Below, piece after piece: positions 1 to 8,118 of a stretch of DNA of 57,383 nt (the first letter of the stretch is position 1; the number at the start of each line of letters is the position of its first letter). Source of the DNA: a virus. Under the pieces are notes generated by a model, which was not told where the DNA came from, searched no databases, and saw only the letters and a program-made list of their open reading frames with translations. The position numbers were made by a program, and so were the translations under genes. The stretch spans positions 1-57,383 of the IMG/VR virus record IMGVR_UViG_3300032299_000921; one strand, given 5' to 3'.

Positions 1-24
1 ATTTATTGGGTTATAATTATTGCA

Positions 25-123
25 ATGATTATTGAAATTGTTAATCGGTCTTCTGGGTTTGAAAATGCTATAATAATTGCACTTGCTTATATTATATACA
101 AAATAAACCGAGGTAACAAATGA
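25..123 (+). CDS. Possible small two-helix membrane protein (5' end uncertain)
   Basis: An open frame runs from the first base of the window to a TGA at 121-123, which overlaps the ATG of the methyltransferase gene in an ATGA junction. The first ATG is at 25 (32 aa), but the frame is open further upstream and would continue from the right end if the genome is circular, until a stop inside the tRNA-like gene. The product is hydrophobic, with isoleucine-rich segments before and after a short polar loop, so a small membrane protein is plausible. The coupled stop is the main support; this could also be chance. Confidence 0.35.
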   Translation: MIIEIVNRSSGFENAIIIALAYIIYKINRGNK

Positions 124-746
124 AAGTATTAGAATTATTCGCAGGTAGCCGATCCATCGGTAAGGTATGTGATGAGTTAGGACACGAGGTGTTCTCCTCT
201 GATTGGCAAGAATTTGACGGCATTGACTATGCTGTAGACATTAACAAGTTTGATGCTGATAAAGTTCCCTTTGTCCCGGATGTGATATGGGCATCTCCTC
301 CGTGTACTACATTCTCTGTTGCCTCTATAGGTAAGCATTGGGATAAGGATAGCCGAGACCCAAAGACTCACGATGCATACGTTGGTTTGCAAATCCTACA
401 AAAGACAATAGGTATCATCGAATGGTTTAAAGAAAAGAATCCCAATCTTATTTGGTACATCGAAAACCCTCGTGGTATGATGCGTAAGATGAAAATATGG
501 GATAGTATTCCACACGTTCGCCATACTGTTACGTATTGTTCTTACGGAGATATACGTATGAAACCTACAGATATCTGGACCAACAACTACGATTGGACTC
601 CTCGTGTTGCTTGTAAGAATGGAGATACTTGTCACGTATCAGCACCTCGTGGTAGTCGTACCGGAACTCAAGGACTCAAGGGTTCTTACTTACGATCACA
701 AATCCCCTACGCACTATGTAAGGAAATAGTAACATCATCAATATGA
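120..746 (+). CDS. Orphan C5-cytosine DNA methyltransferase-like protein
   Basis: The 208-aa product has the core of a DNA (cytosine-5) methyltransferase: motif I LELFAGSRSIG (residues 4-14, SAM binding), motif IV ASPPC with catalytic Cys62, and motif VI ENP around residue 115. It is about half the usual length of Dcm-type enzymes: the target-recognition region is short, and the C-terminal third carries a CKNGDTCH stretch that could bind metal. No restriction endonuclease lies beside it, so protection of phage DNA or marking of replicated DNA is more likely than a restriction system. It starts the block of overlapping small early genes (ATGA to the next gene). The family is fairly sure; target and activity are unknown. 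Confidence 0.8.
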   Translation: MKVLELFAGSRSIGKVCDELGHEVFSSDWQEFDGIDYAVDINKFDADKVPFVPDVIWASPPCTTFSVASIGKHWDKDSRDPKTHDAYVGLQILQKTIGIIEWFKEKNPNLIWYIENPRGMMRKMKIWDSIPHVRHTVTYCSYGDIRMKPTDIWTNNYDWTPRVACKNGDTCHVSAPRGSRTGTQGLKGSYLRSQIPYALCKEIVTSSI

Positions 747-1117
747 ATAGCATAGACATTATAAACAAACTGATTAATCAAGGTGTGATTTGTTTCAACC
801 CTTATACTATGTCCGTAAACTCTCATCGCTATAGTTATCCATTGAGTTATGGTAAACAATACGATATTCAAAACAACGACATCAAAGAGTTGATGACCAA
901 TCTTATCATCACCGCAGAAACAGATTGTCCTTATGAAATCTTTTCAAGGTACAAATACAATGCATTCTTGGATATATATGCCTTGGATACATTTGCCGAA
1001 GTAAGTTGGGAGTTATCCTTTCCCACACTTCAGCATCTTAGAATTATTAAAAAAGAATTAGGATTAGAAACACTTTATTATTACGACAACAAACAACAAA
1101 TAGCAAAAGAACTATGA
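743..1117 (+). CDS. Hypothetical early protein
   Basis: A 124-aa soluble protein that I do not recognise. The ATG overlaps the stop of the methyltransferase gene (ATGA), and its own stop overlaps the next start the same way, so it is translationally coupled in a tight early operon. It is rich in Tyr, Asn and Ile, with no signal peptide, membrane helix or metal-binding motif. Its position between a methyltransferase and a small accessory gene gives no clear functional hint. Confidence 0.7.
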   Translation: MNSIDIINKLINQGVICFNPYTMSVNSHRYSYPLSYGKQYDIQNNDIKELMTNLIITAETDCPYEIFSRYKYNAFLDIYALDTFAEVSWELSFPTLQHLRIIKKELGLETLYYYDNKQQIAKEL

Positions 1118-1455
1118 TTTACAATTATGATTTTTACAAAGAAGATGGCAGATGGTACATTGATTTCCCTCAATACATTGCCAATGGTGGACAGAAAGCA
1201 GACTTACTTATGGTCGCTGGAGCAGACAAGATGTTAGATGTATTATCTGACAATACTGAAAGAGTTACTTTAGACTTTTCAGCTCAACGTATGGAATCTG
1301 ATATTGTCCTGAAGAAATTTATCGGAGACCCTTGGGGTGCTACGTATACAACTAACTCCAAGAAAGTAAAATTGGTTTGGTTATGCAATGTAACCAAAGT
1401 AGTTATGGGTAAACATCCAGAGGTAATCTATGTCAAAAAATATAAGAAAGATTAA
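1114..1455 (+). CDS. Conserved hypothetical phage protein (DUF6717-like)
   Basis: The 113-aa product has the pattern WYIDFP near the N-terminus, followed by GGQKADLLMVAGAD around residues 25-40. I associate this with a small conserved family seen in phages and bacteria (resembles DUF6717); the function is unknown. Start and stop overlap neighbouring genes, and the last 26 nt overlap the next frame. There are no membrane or signal features. The assignment is from memory of the motif and is tentative; that it is a real gene is likely. Confidence 0.65.
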   Translation: MIYNYDFYKEDGRWYIDFPQYIANGGQKADLLMVAGADKMLDVLSDNTERVTLDFSAQRMESDIVLKKFIGDPWGATYTTNSKKVKLVWLCNVTKVVMGKHPEVIYVKKYKKD

Positions 1456-1708
1456 AGCACAAGTCGATCAAGACAAGTACAATTTCTTTGTCGGTCAGTT
1501 TGATTCTGAGACCGATGCGTTAAATTATTTAGAAGTTTCACTCGATAAAATAGCAAGAAAACATTATAAGCAAAAAGACAATATAAAAACCCTAGAATTA
1601 AATATGCTGATACCATTAATCGATGGTATGCACAAGTATCTTTTAAGAAACAATATCACAATCAGTCAATTAGTAAACAACTTAATTAATAAAGCAATCA
1701 AGAAATGA
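1430..1708 (+). CDS. Hypothetical early protein
   Basis: A 92-aa charged, largely helical product rich in Lys, Asp and Asn, not recognised. It begins inside the end of the preceding gene (26-nt overlap) and ends in an ATGA junction with the recombinase gene, which supports translation in this frame. Its size and placement directly ahead of a recombinase would allow a small DNA-binding accessory role, but no helix-turn-helix or ribbon-helix-helix pattern is clear. Confidence 0.6.
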   Translation: MSKNIRKIKAQVDQDKYNFFVGQFDSETDALNYLEVSLDKIARKHYKQKDNIKTLELNMLIPLIDGMHKYLLRNNITISQLVNNLINKAIKK

Positions 1709-2382
1709 AAACAGTAGGTTATGTCCGTGTATCAACTGATACACAAGCAGAGAAAGGTAAATCAATCGATAATCAAATCGAACGTATCAAGAATTATTGT
1801 AAAGACAAGAAACTTAATTTGGAAAAAATCTTCATAGATGAAGGTTATAGTGGAAAAAATACGAATCGTCCAGGCTTCCAAGATATGTTTGAGGCTATTC
1901 GTAATGGAAAATATCAGGCATTAGTAGTATGGCACTCTAATCGTTTTGCTCGTAATCTCCGGGATTATTTAAATTGTCTTGATGAACTAGAGAAGAGTAA
2001 GGTTAAGTTCTACTCTATCGAAGAGCCAAACATCAGCGGATCCTCTGGTAAGGCTATGCGTAATCTTATGGGTGTCTTTGCAGAATACCAATCTGATATC
2101 ACCGGAGAACATACTCGTTCAGTTAAGTCTACCCTTAAGAAGAATAAGAAAGTCTATTGTCCTTATCCTCCCCTTGGATTTAAGAATGAGGAAGGTCAGT
2201 TAGTTCGAGACCCAAACACTTACGAAATAGTAAGTCAGATATTTGTGTATCGTGAGCAAGGTATGTCGATGCACACCATTGCTAAAACTCTTAACTCGAA
2301 AGATATCAAGGGACACAAGGGTGGTAAGTTCTACGCAAGTACAATTCAGAAGGTGTTAAACAATCCAATATACTTGAACTGA
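1705..2382 (+). CDS. Short serine recombinase
   Basis: The N-terminal 140 residues are a resolvase/invertase catalytic domain: GYVRVST with nucleophile Ser10 and Arg8, the DEGYSGKNTNRPGF stretch, and HSNRFARN near residue 77 with further active-site arginines. A recombinase-type DNA-binding region follows (about 150-225, PPLGF and the end QKVLNNPIY). At 225 aa it stops where large serine integrases continue into zinc-ribbon and coiled-coil domains, so it is a truncated large-serine-recombinase type or a stand-alone inverter/resolvase. No flanking inverted repeats suggesting an invertible segment were noticed. It may resolve multimers or be a relic of a temperate ancestor. The family is sure; the reaction is not. 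Confidence 0.88.
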   Translation: MKTVGYVRVSTDTQAEKGKSIDNQIERIKNYCKDKKLNLEKIFIDEGYSGKNTNRPGFQDMFEAIRNGKYQALVVWHSNRFARNLRDYLNCLDELEKSKVKFYSIEEPNISGSSGKAMRNLMGVFAEYQSDITGEHTRSVKSTLKKNKKVYCPYPPLGFKNEEGQLVRDPNTYEIVSQIFVYREQGMSMHTIAKTLNSKDIKGHKGGKFYASTIQKVLNNPIYLN

Positions 2383-2383
2383 T

Positions 2384-2695
2384 ATGAGCAAAGAAATAGT
2401 TGATCTCTTCGAGTACATCTTGGATCAGATAGAACCAAGATGGAGAACCAATGATTCTGTAGTAGAAACCTTGGATAAAATCAAAGGGTCTCAGAGTAAA
2501 CGATTCACTCCTCCAACATTACAAGAAGTTACTAACGAGTTGCGTAATCAGAAGGTACGTAATCATCAGCAACAAGCAGATAAGTTTTGGAACTTCTATG
2601 AGGCTAAGAATTGGATGATTGGTAAAAATAAAATGAAGTCATGGAAGGCAGCAATCAAAACGTGGAATTTCGAAAAAGACAATTTGATATTGTAG
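2384..2695 (+). CDS. Putative replication-initiation/helicase-loader-like small protein
   Basis: The C-terminal half of this 103-aa protein, around residues 65-95, reads ADKFWNFYEAKNWMIGKNKM followed by a WKAAIKTW segment. This Phe/Tyr/Trp-rich pattern is common at the C-termini of phage replication-initiation and DnaD-like proteins. No separate N-terminal domain is recognisable, so this is only the tail module or a minimal version. It follows the recombinase by one base and overlaps a small membrane ORF. A role in recruiting the replicative helicase is inferred from the motif only. Confidence 0.6.
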   Translation: MSKEIVDLFEYILDQIEPRWRTNDSVVETLDKIKGSQSKRFTPPTLQEVTNELRNQKVRNHQQQADKFWNFYEAKNWMIGKNKMKSWKAAIKTWNFEKDNLIL

Positions 2696-2772
2696 GATTG
2701 CTATGTCTTCTGATTACAATTATAATGTGCATCTTAAGTATTTATTTTTATATTGACTTGTTAATAATATGA
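2641..2772 (+). CDS. Small single-pass membrane protein, possible holin
   Basis: This 43-aa ORF starts inside the preceding gene in another frame and ends with a TGA overlapping the ATG of the glucosaminidase gene (ATATGA). About 17 mostly polar residues are followed by one strongly hydrophobic stretch (GLLCLLITIIMCILSIYF) and a short tail. Without this ORF the 73-nt space before the lysin gene would be the only real gap in this otherwise overlapping gene block, which favours it being real. A small transmembrane protein directly coupled to a muralytic enzyme suggests a holin or lysis-timing partner, but this is inference from context. Confidence 0.5.
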   Translation: MEGSNQNVEFRKRQFDIVGLLCLLITIIMCILSIYFYIDLLII

Positions 2773-3269
2773 AACAATTTAAATTAAACGAACAACTTGA
2801 ACTTGTTCCAGTTCGGAACAACTACAAATGGATATCCTATTTAGCTATTGTAACTACCATTACGGTAATTACATTGTACTTACTCAAACCTGAAACAATT
2901 AAAATAATCTACAAGGTTGTACATCCTGATGTACAGAATCTTGTACAAGATATTGAATTGTCCGAAGAAGGTATTGTTAAATGTTTGCACGAGAACGGAT
3001 GCGTTTTACCCAACGTAGCGGTGGCACAAGCAAGATTGGAATCAAATCTTGGTAAGAGTAATGTAGGAAAGAACGCCAAGAATATGTTTGGTATTGTGCA
3101 TCACAAGTGTAAGTATGTAACAGGTAAGCATGGTGTGTATGCTACATACGATAAGTACGAAGACAATATCAAATGCTATATTCATATTCAAGATCATTAC
3201 TTGAAAAAAATAGATGGTGTTTATGCATCTGATTTAGATTATATTAGCAAGATTAAATCAATGCGTTAA
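2769..3269 (+). CDS. Membrane-anchored glucosaminidase-type peptidoglycan hydrolase
   Basis: The 166-aa protein has one hydrophobic helix at about residues 21-39 followed by a short linker and a domain resembling bacterial glucosaminidase (endo-beta-N-acetylglucosaminidase). The key segment is AVAQARLESNLGKS (84-97), with probable catalytic Glu91, then NMFGI and a YATYDKYEDNI region typical of the family. The helix lacks an obvious signal-peptidase site, so it could act as a signal anchor, as in SAR endolysins, placing the enzyme in the periplasm. It sits in the early arm, far from the late lysis cluster at 17 kb. Alternatives are a local wall-remodelling role or a second endolysin. Confidence 0.78.
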   Translation: MKQFKLNEQLELVPVRNNYKWISYLAIVTTITVITLYLLKPETIKIIYKVVHPDVQNLVQDIELSEEGIVKCLHENGCVLPNVAVAQARLESNLGKSNVGKNAKNMFGIVHHKCKYVTGKHGVYATYDKYEDNIKCYIHIQDHYLKKIDGVYASDLDYISKIKSMR

Positions 3270-3490
3270 TGTGTAAAAAGAAACATATGGCAGTTATAGA
3301 ATTAAGAGTAATCAAAGAAAGTATTTGTGAACACAACCCTAAAGCACAAAGTGTTTGTTATCCAGACACTATGGTAGACTTTAATGAATTTCAAGAAAAC
3401 ATTTTAAAACAACTAAATAATTATGACACTAAAAGAAGTACTAGCAATCACGAAGGCATTCGGATTTGCAAGAAAAACCGTAACAACTGA
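3269..3490 (+). CDS. Hypothetical small early protein
   Basis: A 73-aa frame whose ATG overlaps the TAA of the glucosaminidase gene (TAATG), which supports coupled translation. A second ATG at 3287 would give a 67-aa form. The product contains several Cys and a central acidic segment but no recognised domain. Its last 68 nt overlap the next ORF in another frame, more than most overlaps here; either both are translated or one of the two starts is misplaced. Confidence 0.45.
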   Translation: MCKKKHMAVIELRVIKESICEHNPKAQSVCYPDTMVDFNEFQENILKQLNNYDTKRSTSNHEGIRICKKNRNN

Positions 3491-3695
3491 GGCATCTGGA
3501 TGCGACCATGTGTACCACTACTTTGTTTTTAAAATTGGTGATATACAATTTATGTTATCTAACGATGACTCTGATAACGGAGAAGAATGGTATGGTACTA
3601 TATTCGATTATCAAGTTAAGTTCTATACATCGGATTCATTTGTAAGTCTATTATTAACAATCAAAAGAGGGGAGTGGGATGCAGATACAATATAA
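3423..3695 (+). CDS. Hypothetical early protein
   Basis: The 90-aa product has a mixed alpha/beta appearance with an acidic centre (SNDDSDNGEEW) and no recognised motif. It overlaps the upstream frame by 68 nt and the following gene by 17 nt. The downstream gene is preceded by a purine-rich GGGGAG in this gene's last codons. Coding seems likely from the regular composition; the function is unknown. Confidence 0.6.
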   Translation: MTLKEVLAITKAFGFARKTVTTEASGCDHVYHYFVFKIGDIQFMLSNDDSDNGEEWYGTIFDYQVKFYTSDSFVSLLLTIKRGEWDADTI

Positions 3696-4122
3696 AAATA
3701 GATACAACGATGTAATTACATTTACTCAATTGAATGAGAATGAGTATATGATGCAAGGTGGTACTTACTATAGATTTGGATTCAACTCTAATGAGGATTT
3801 AGAAAAAATAAGATATACCTTTGTTGATCCAAGTGGTGGGCCGTATATTTCAGAGGGTATGACAATGGGTTATGTTTATCAAGCTTGGATAGGTAAGATA
3901 GTCAGATACATAACACGAATTGAGGAGAATGGTGCTCTGCTGATTGTAACTTACCCTGAGCGAATTGTAAAAGCAATCGTCAACAACAAAAATGAATTTA
4001 GAGTATACTCACCAGAGGGTAATGTAATTACCACAGAAGAAAGTTTTAATGAGGCAGTTAAATGGATAGAAGATAAATATGGAGAAAACTTGCAAGAAAT
4101 GTTGTCAGACAAAACCAACTGA
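3679..4122 (+). CDS. Hypothetical early protein
   Basis: A 147-aa soluble protein rich in Tyr, Asn and Glu, with many alternating hydrophobic and polar residues that suggest beta structure. It is not recognised. The start lies 17 nt inside the previous gene, after a GGGGAGTGGG stretch that is among the few Shine-Dalgarno-like sites in this window. The 3' end overlaps the next small zinc-knuckle gene by 44 nt. No membrane segment or catalytic pattern is visible. Confidence 0.65.
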   Translation: MQIQYKNRYNDVITFTQLNENEYMMQGGTYYRFGFNSNEDLEKIRYTFVDPSGGPYISEGMTMGYVYQAWIGKIVRYITRIEENGALLIVTYPERIVKAIVNNKNEFRVYSPEGNVITTEESFNEAVKWIEDKYGENLQEMLSDKTN

Positions 4123-4300
4123 TGAATTTTACTACCACAGATTCAATGCTGATCAGCTCAATAAAAAATGTAAACAATGTGTTCGTGATGAAGCAAAAGA
4201 GTCTTATAATAAAAAGATGTTGAATCCATCGTTCAGAAAGAAAAGAGCAGCGAAGGAAAAGCAAAGAAGGTTGGTAGTCAATAAGTGGAATACATTATGA
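4079..4300 (+). CDS. Small zinc-knuckle protein
   Basis: The 73-aa product has two CxxC pairs (Cys5/Cys8 and Cys31/Cys34) in the arrangement common to short phage proteins related to HNH-endonuclease N-terminal zinc knuckles, followed by a very basic helical tail that could contact nucleic acid. It has no HNH catalytic His-Asn-His, so it is not itself a nuclease. A second protein of the same layout is encoded at 56076-56288, so the phage carries two. It is coupled to the primase-helicase by an ATGA overlap. Confidence 0.65.
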   Translation: MEKTCKKCCQTKPTDEFYYHRFNADQLNKKCKQCVRDEAKESYNKKMLNPSFRKKRAAKEKQRRLVVNKWNTL

Positions 4301-6039
4301 ATGCAGATAAATTAGTAAAACTAGGAATCGATCTCCGGGACAGATGGAGTGGAGAAGTTAAAACACTATGTCCTAAGTGTTCACATCAACGTAAGAAGAA
4401 GAGTGACCCATCTCTTGGTGTTAATATAGACACCGGAGTTTGGAAGTGTCACCATTGCGGTTGGAGTGGTTCGGTTAATCAGTATGTGAGACCCGAACCT
4501 AAGCAACCAATTCAAACTGAAGGCATCTATGAATACTTTGAGAAAAGAAAAATCTCCAAGGAGACTGTTGAATACTTTGGTATCGCAGAGTCAAGGGAAT
4601 GGATGCCTCAAGATCAGAAAGAACATCGTGTAATTTGTTTCAATTATTTTTTAGATGGAGAACTCATCAATATCAAATTCAAGACCGCTGACAAGAAGTT
4701 CAAGATGGTCAAGGACGCAAGAAAGATTCCATATAATATCGATGCAATCAAGGATAGTCATTATGCTATTATATGCGAAGGCGAAGAAGAAACTATGGTC
4801 TGGCATCAATCGGGTCTCAGAGCAGTTTCTGTTCCGAATGGTGCTAGTCGCAACAACAATAACCTTGATTGGTTGGATTCTACTTATGAACTATTTGACC
4901 AGAAGGTAATCTATCTTGCTACAGATAACGATGAGCCTGGAAGAAAACTAAAGGAAGACTTAGCTCGTAGGTTTACATCTGCTGATATTCGTATCATCGA
5001 ATTCCCTGAGAATGAGAAGGATGCTAACGATTGTCTAAAGAGATACGGCCAAGACTTTATCACTCGTCTGTTTGAGAATGCCAAGCCTTTACCTATTTCA
5101 GAAATCTCTTCTGCATTAGATCATCTCTCTACCATCCAATCGTATCACAAGGATGGATATCCGGTGGGATCGCTTGTAGGAATGTCTGAGACCGATGAGC
5201 ATATCTCTTGGAATCGTGGGGAGTTAGGTGTAGTCACAGGTATCCCTGGCTCAGGTAAGTCAACGTGGTTAGACTATATGTTTATACGCCTTGCCTATCT
5301 GAAGAATTGGAAGTTCGGTGTATTCTCTCCAGAGAACATAGCACCTTTGAAGATTACTCGTATGTCTGAGCAGTTATTGGGTAAACCATTAAGTGCGATG
5401 AACTCGGTTGAGATTGAGCATTCAGTACAAATAATCAGTAATCATTTTTGGTTCTACAATGTAGAAACCTTGGAGGACTATACCTTGGGTAACCTATTAA
5501 GATTGGGTGAGACCCTAATCAAACGCCACGGTATTGATTGTCTACTACTCGATCCTTTTAACTACATCGAAAATGACTCAACTGAGGATAGTTCAAATGA
5601 AAAGATTGGTATTTTATTACGAACTTTGAAGAAATTTGCTGTAAAAAATAATGTATTGGTCGTTTTGGTTGCCCATCCTAGAAAAATGGATAGAACATCC
5701 GCTGGGTATAATGTTCCTAGGCTTTACGATATTAGTGGATCTCATCATTTTTTTAATGTGCCTGATTGGGGTTTGGCAGTCCATCGTTCATTCCAAAATG
5801 GTCAGAAAGATCCGGTCGAGGTTCACATCCAAAAAATCAAGTGGCACTTCCGAGGAAAACTTGGGCGAGTAGATTACGAATTTGACCGAGCGAGTGGTCA
5901 GTATTCAGAGGACGATAAGTTTAGAAGTTTAATAACCATCAAGAATGACTTGGAAACTAATGAAAATGATTTGTTTAGCTCATCAGAAGCGTGGGGAAGA
6001 GGTAGTGGAATTCAACCTCAATCCGATTTATTTCTCTAA
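4297..6039 (+). CDS. DNA primase-helicase (T7 gp4 type)
   Basis: The protein combines an N-terminal zinc-binding domain (CPKC at 25-28 and CHHC at 51-54), a TOPRIM primase core (ICEGEEE near 158 and ATDNDEPG near 207) and a RecA-like hexameric helicase domain with Walker A GIPGSGKST near 315 and Walker B-like CLLLDP near 414, followed by H3/H4-type segments. This is the T7 gp4 architecture, which unwinds the fork and primes lagging-strand synthesis. I chose the ATG at 4297 because it forms ATGA with the preceding stop; an in-frame ATG at 4285 would add four residues. It works with the PolB gene just downstream. Confidence 0.93.
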   Translation: MNADKLVKLGIDLRDRWSGEVKTLCPKCSHQRKKKSDPSLGVNIDTGVWKCHHCGWSGSVNQYVRPEPKQPIQTEGIYEYFEKRKISKETVEYFGIAESREWMPQDQKEHRVICFNYFLDGELINIKFKTADKKFKMVKDARKIPYNIDAIKDSHYAIICEGEEETMVWHQSGLRAVSVPNGASRNNNNLDWLDSTYELFDQKVIYLATDNDEPGRKLKEDLARRFTSADIRIIEFPENEKDANDCLKRYGQDFITRLFENAKPLPISEISSALDHLSTIQSYHKDGYPVGSLVGMSETDEHISWNRGELGVVTGIPGSGKSTWLDYMFIRLAYLKNWKFGVFSPENIAPLKITRMSEQLLGKPLSAMNSVEIEHSVQIISNHFWFYNVETLEDYTLGNLLRLGETLIKRHGIDCLLLDPFNYIENDSTEDSSNEKIGILLRTLKKFAVKNNVLVVLVAHPRKMDRTSAGYNVPRLYDISGSHHFFNVPDWGLAVHRSFQNGQKDPVEVHIQKIKWHFRGKLGRVDYEFDRASGQYSEDDKFRSLITIKNDLETNENDLFSSSEAWGRGSGIQPQSDLFL

Positions 6040-6187
6040 GCTGAAAAACAAATACATTGTACATAATGAAAAAATTATACCTATTGTATCTAAAGGTTGG
6101 ATAGAAGTAGGTAATTATAACTATTTAGAATTAATTACAACCGAAGGTTTAAAATATGTTCCAGATTTAACATATACAGTAAAATGA
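5945..6187 (+). CDS. Hypothetical small protein between helicase and polymerase genes
   Basis: The frame ends in an ATGA junction with the polymerase gene, which supports translation. As an 80-aa ORF it would overlap the helicase gene by 95 nt; later starts such as GTG near 6005 would shorten it to about 60 aa and reduce the overlap. The C-terminal 60 residues look like a small beta-rich domain (EKIIPIVSKGWIEVGN). It is not recognised; it could be a replisome accessory factor from position only. Confidence 0.5.
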   Translation: MTWKLMKMICLAHQKRGEEVVEFNLNPIYFSKLKNKYIVHNEKIIPIVSKGWIEVGNYNYLELITTEGLKYVPDLTYTVK

Positions 6188-8118
6188 TTATAGTATACGA
6201 CATAGAAACATTTAGCAATTGCTTTACCTATACAGGTATGGATGTTGACACCAAAGAGATAGATATCTTTGTAATTGGTGATGAGAGTATTGGCTCAGAT
6301 TTGGATGCGTTCCAAATATATCTGAGAGATTTAAAAGATAAGAAAGTTGGAATGGTTGGCTTTAACAATGTCAACTTTGACTGGCCCATTGTCCGTGCAA
6401 TTATGGAAGATGAAATTCATACAGCACAACAGATTTATGCTTACGCACAAAACATTATTTCTCAAGAAAAGAGAATGTATGTACCACAAGAAATCGCCCA
6501 ATTAGATTTGTATCTACTGAATCACTACGATAACAAGAGTAGGAATACATCTCTAAAGGCATTGGAAGTTTCTTGTGGTTGGAAAAATGTAATGGATATG
6601 CCGTTTGATCACACCACTAAGATTGATAAAATTACTCTTGAAAAAGTAATTGAATACAACAAAAATGATGTTGAGTTTACTGCATACTTTTATGAGCTGT
6701 GCCACGATAAAGTTGAATTACGCAAGAGAATCGGCAAGAAATACAACCTTAAAGTGCTAAACAAGAGTGATGTGGTTATCGGTGAGTCTATCTTTTTGAA
6801 ATATTTATCAGAAGCAATGCGAATACCGGTAAGACAATTGACAGAAATCAGAGGTAAACGAGCGGATGTACCTTTGGAAAAAATAATTCTTCCGAACGTA
6901 AAGTTTGAGACATCCCATTTTAATAAGTTATTGACCTTGATGAAGGAAACAACTTCATCTTCTACATTTCTGAAAAAGTTTATCGAAGGGCTTAACACAG
7001 GAATAAGCAGTAATGATTTGATGGATAAGTTCCGGGACAATAACATCAGGGTCCAGAGAATCGCCCAGCAGAAGAAAAGTTTCAGTTTCTCTGTGAGATT
7101 TGGAGGGATGAGATTGGATTATGGTGTTGGTGGTATACACGGATGTGTAGCACCCGGAGTATATACTTCTAGTAAAACCTATAAAATTCTAGATATTGAT
7201 GTGAAGTCATACTATCCGAACCTATTCATTCAGAATCGTTTGCATCCTCGTCAGATGAAGCAAGATGTATTCGTCAAGGTATACTCTGACATTTTCCAAG
7301 AGAGGGTTAAAGCACAACAAGAAGGAGATAAGTTAACAAGTGATGCACTCAAGTTGGCTCTGAACGGAATGTTCGGTAAGACTGGCTCTGATGTGTCTTG
7401 CTTCTACGATCCGTTTGTTTTCTATGGTATTACCGTCAATGGGCAATTGTTCATCTCTATGCTTGTAGAACGATTGGTAAATGCTGGGGCAGAACTTCTC
7501 CAAGTGAATACTGATGGTGTTACTGTAAGTGTCCCACGCAAGAATGAACAACAGATTCTTGAAGTTTGTAAGAATTGGGAAGCTGAGACCAAATTGACAT
7601 TGGAATATGCAGATTATGCAAAAATGATTATCCGAGATGTAAACAACTATATTGCTGTTACGGAAGATGGTAAGGTAAAAGAAAAAGGTGTGTTTGAAAC
7701 TAAGAAAGATTGGCATAAGGATAACTCATTTATGGTTGTTCCTATCGCTGTAAGAAATTATTTTGTGAATGGTACACCACTTGAGGAAACATTGAACAAC
7801 CACGAGAACATCTTTGATTTCTGTGGGCGTTATCGAGCCACAAAAGGTTGGCATTCCGAGTTTGTTTACTTGGATGGGGATAAGCAAAAACGTTTACATT
7901 TTGGAAAAATATACAGATTCTTACCTGTTAATAAAGGAGGTACAAGTTGGAAAATAAACAAAGATGGAAGAGAGCATCAATTATTAGAGGGCTATCAAAC
8001 AATGCCGTACAACCAAGCAGATTTGTACGACAAGAAAAACTTGAACAAATCATTTTTCTTGAACGAATGCAGAAAACTGATCGAGACGATAGAACCATCG
8101 CAGAAAACGCTCTTTTAA
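6184..8118 (+). CDS. Family B DNA polymerase with 3'-5' exonuclease
   Basis: At 644 aa this is a compact PolB. Exonuclease motifs are visible: Exo I YDIETF (Asp6, Glu8), Exo II GFNNVNFD (59-66) and Exo III YNKND (158-162). Polymerase motifs follow: motif A DIDVKSYYPN near 338, motif B KLALNGMFGK near 390, and motif C VNTDGV near 441 in place of the usual YGDTDS. Motif C has Gly where many PolBs have Ser. The length resembles short phage PolBs, including protein-primed ones, but no terminal-protein gene is recognised and a primase is present, so RNA priming is more likely. The next gene starts within its 3' end. Confidence 0.93.
   Translation: MIIVYDIETFSNCFTYTGMDVDTKEIDIFVIGDESIGSDLDAFQIYLRDLKDKKVGMVGFNNVNFDWPIVRAIMEDEIHTAQQIYAYAQNIISQEKRMYVPQEIAQLDLYLLNHYDNKSRNTSLKALEVSCGWKNVMDMPFDHTTKIDKITLEKVIEYNKNDVEFTAYFYELCHDKVELRKRIGKKYNLKVLNKSDVVIGESIFLKYLSEAMRIPVRQLTEIRGKRADVPLEKIILPNVKFETSHFNKLLTLMKETTSSSTFLKKFIEGLNTGISSNDLMDKFRDNNIRVQRIAQQKKSFSFSVRFGGMRLDYGVGGIHGCVAPGVYTSSKTYKILDIDVKSYYPNLFIQNRLHPRQMKQDVFVKVYSDIFQERVKAQQEGDKLTSDALKLALNGMFGKTGSDVSCFYDPFVFYGITVNGQLFISMLVERLVNAGAELLQVNTDGVTVSVPRKNEQQILEVCKNWEAETKLTLEYADYAKMIIRDVNNYIAVTEDGKVKEKGVFETKKDWHKDNSFMVVPIAVRNYFVNGTPLEETLNNHENIFDFCGRYRATKGWHSEFVYLDGDKQKRLHFGKIYRFLPVNKGGTSWKINKDGREHQLLEGYQTMPYNQADLYDKKNLNKSFFLNECRKLIETIEPSQKTLF

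Noticed and set aside
7934-7949. A strong AAAGGAGG before a TTG that would extend the gene at 8067 to 157 aa
   Set aside because: It would overlap the polymerase gene by 172 nt and Bacteroidetes rarely use such sites; the bases are explained by the polymerase codons. The ATG at 8067 is preferred.
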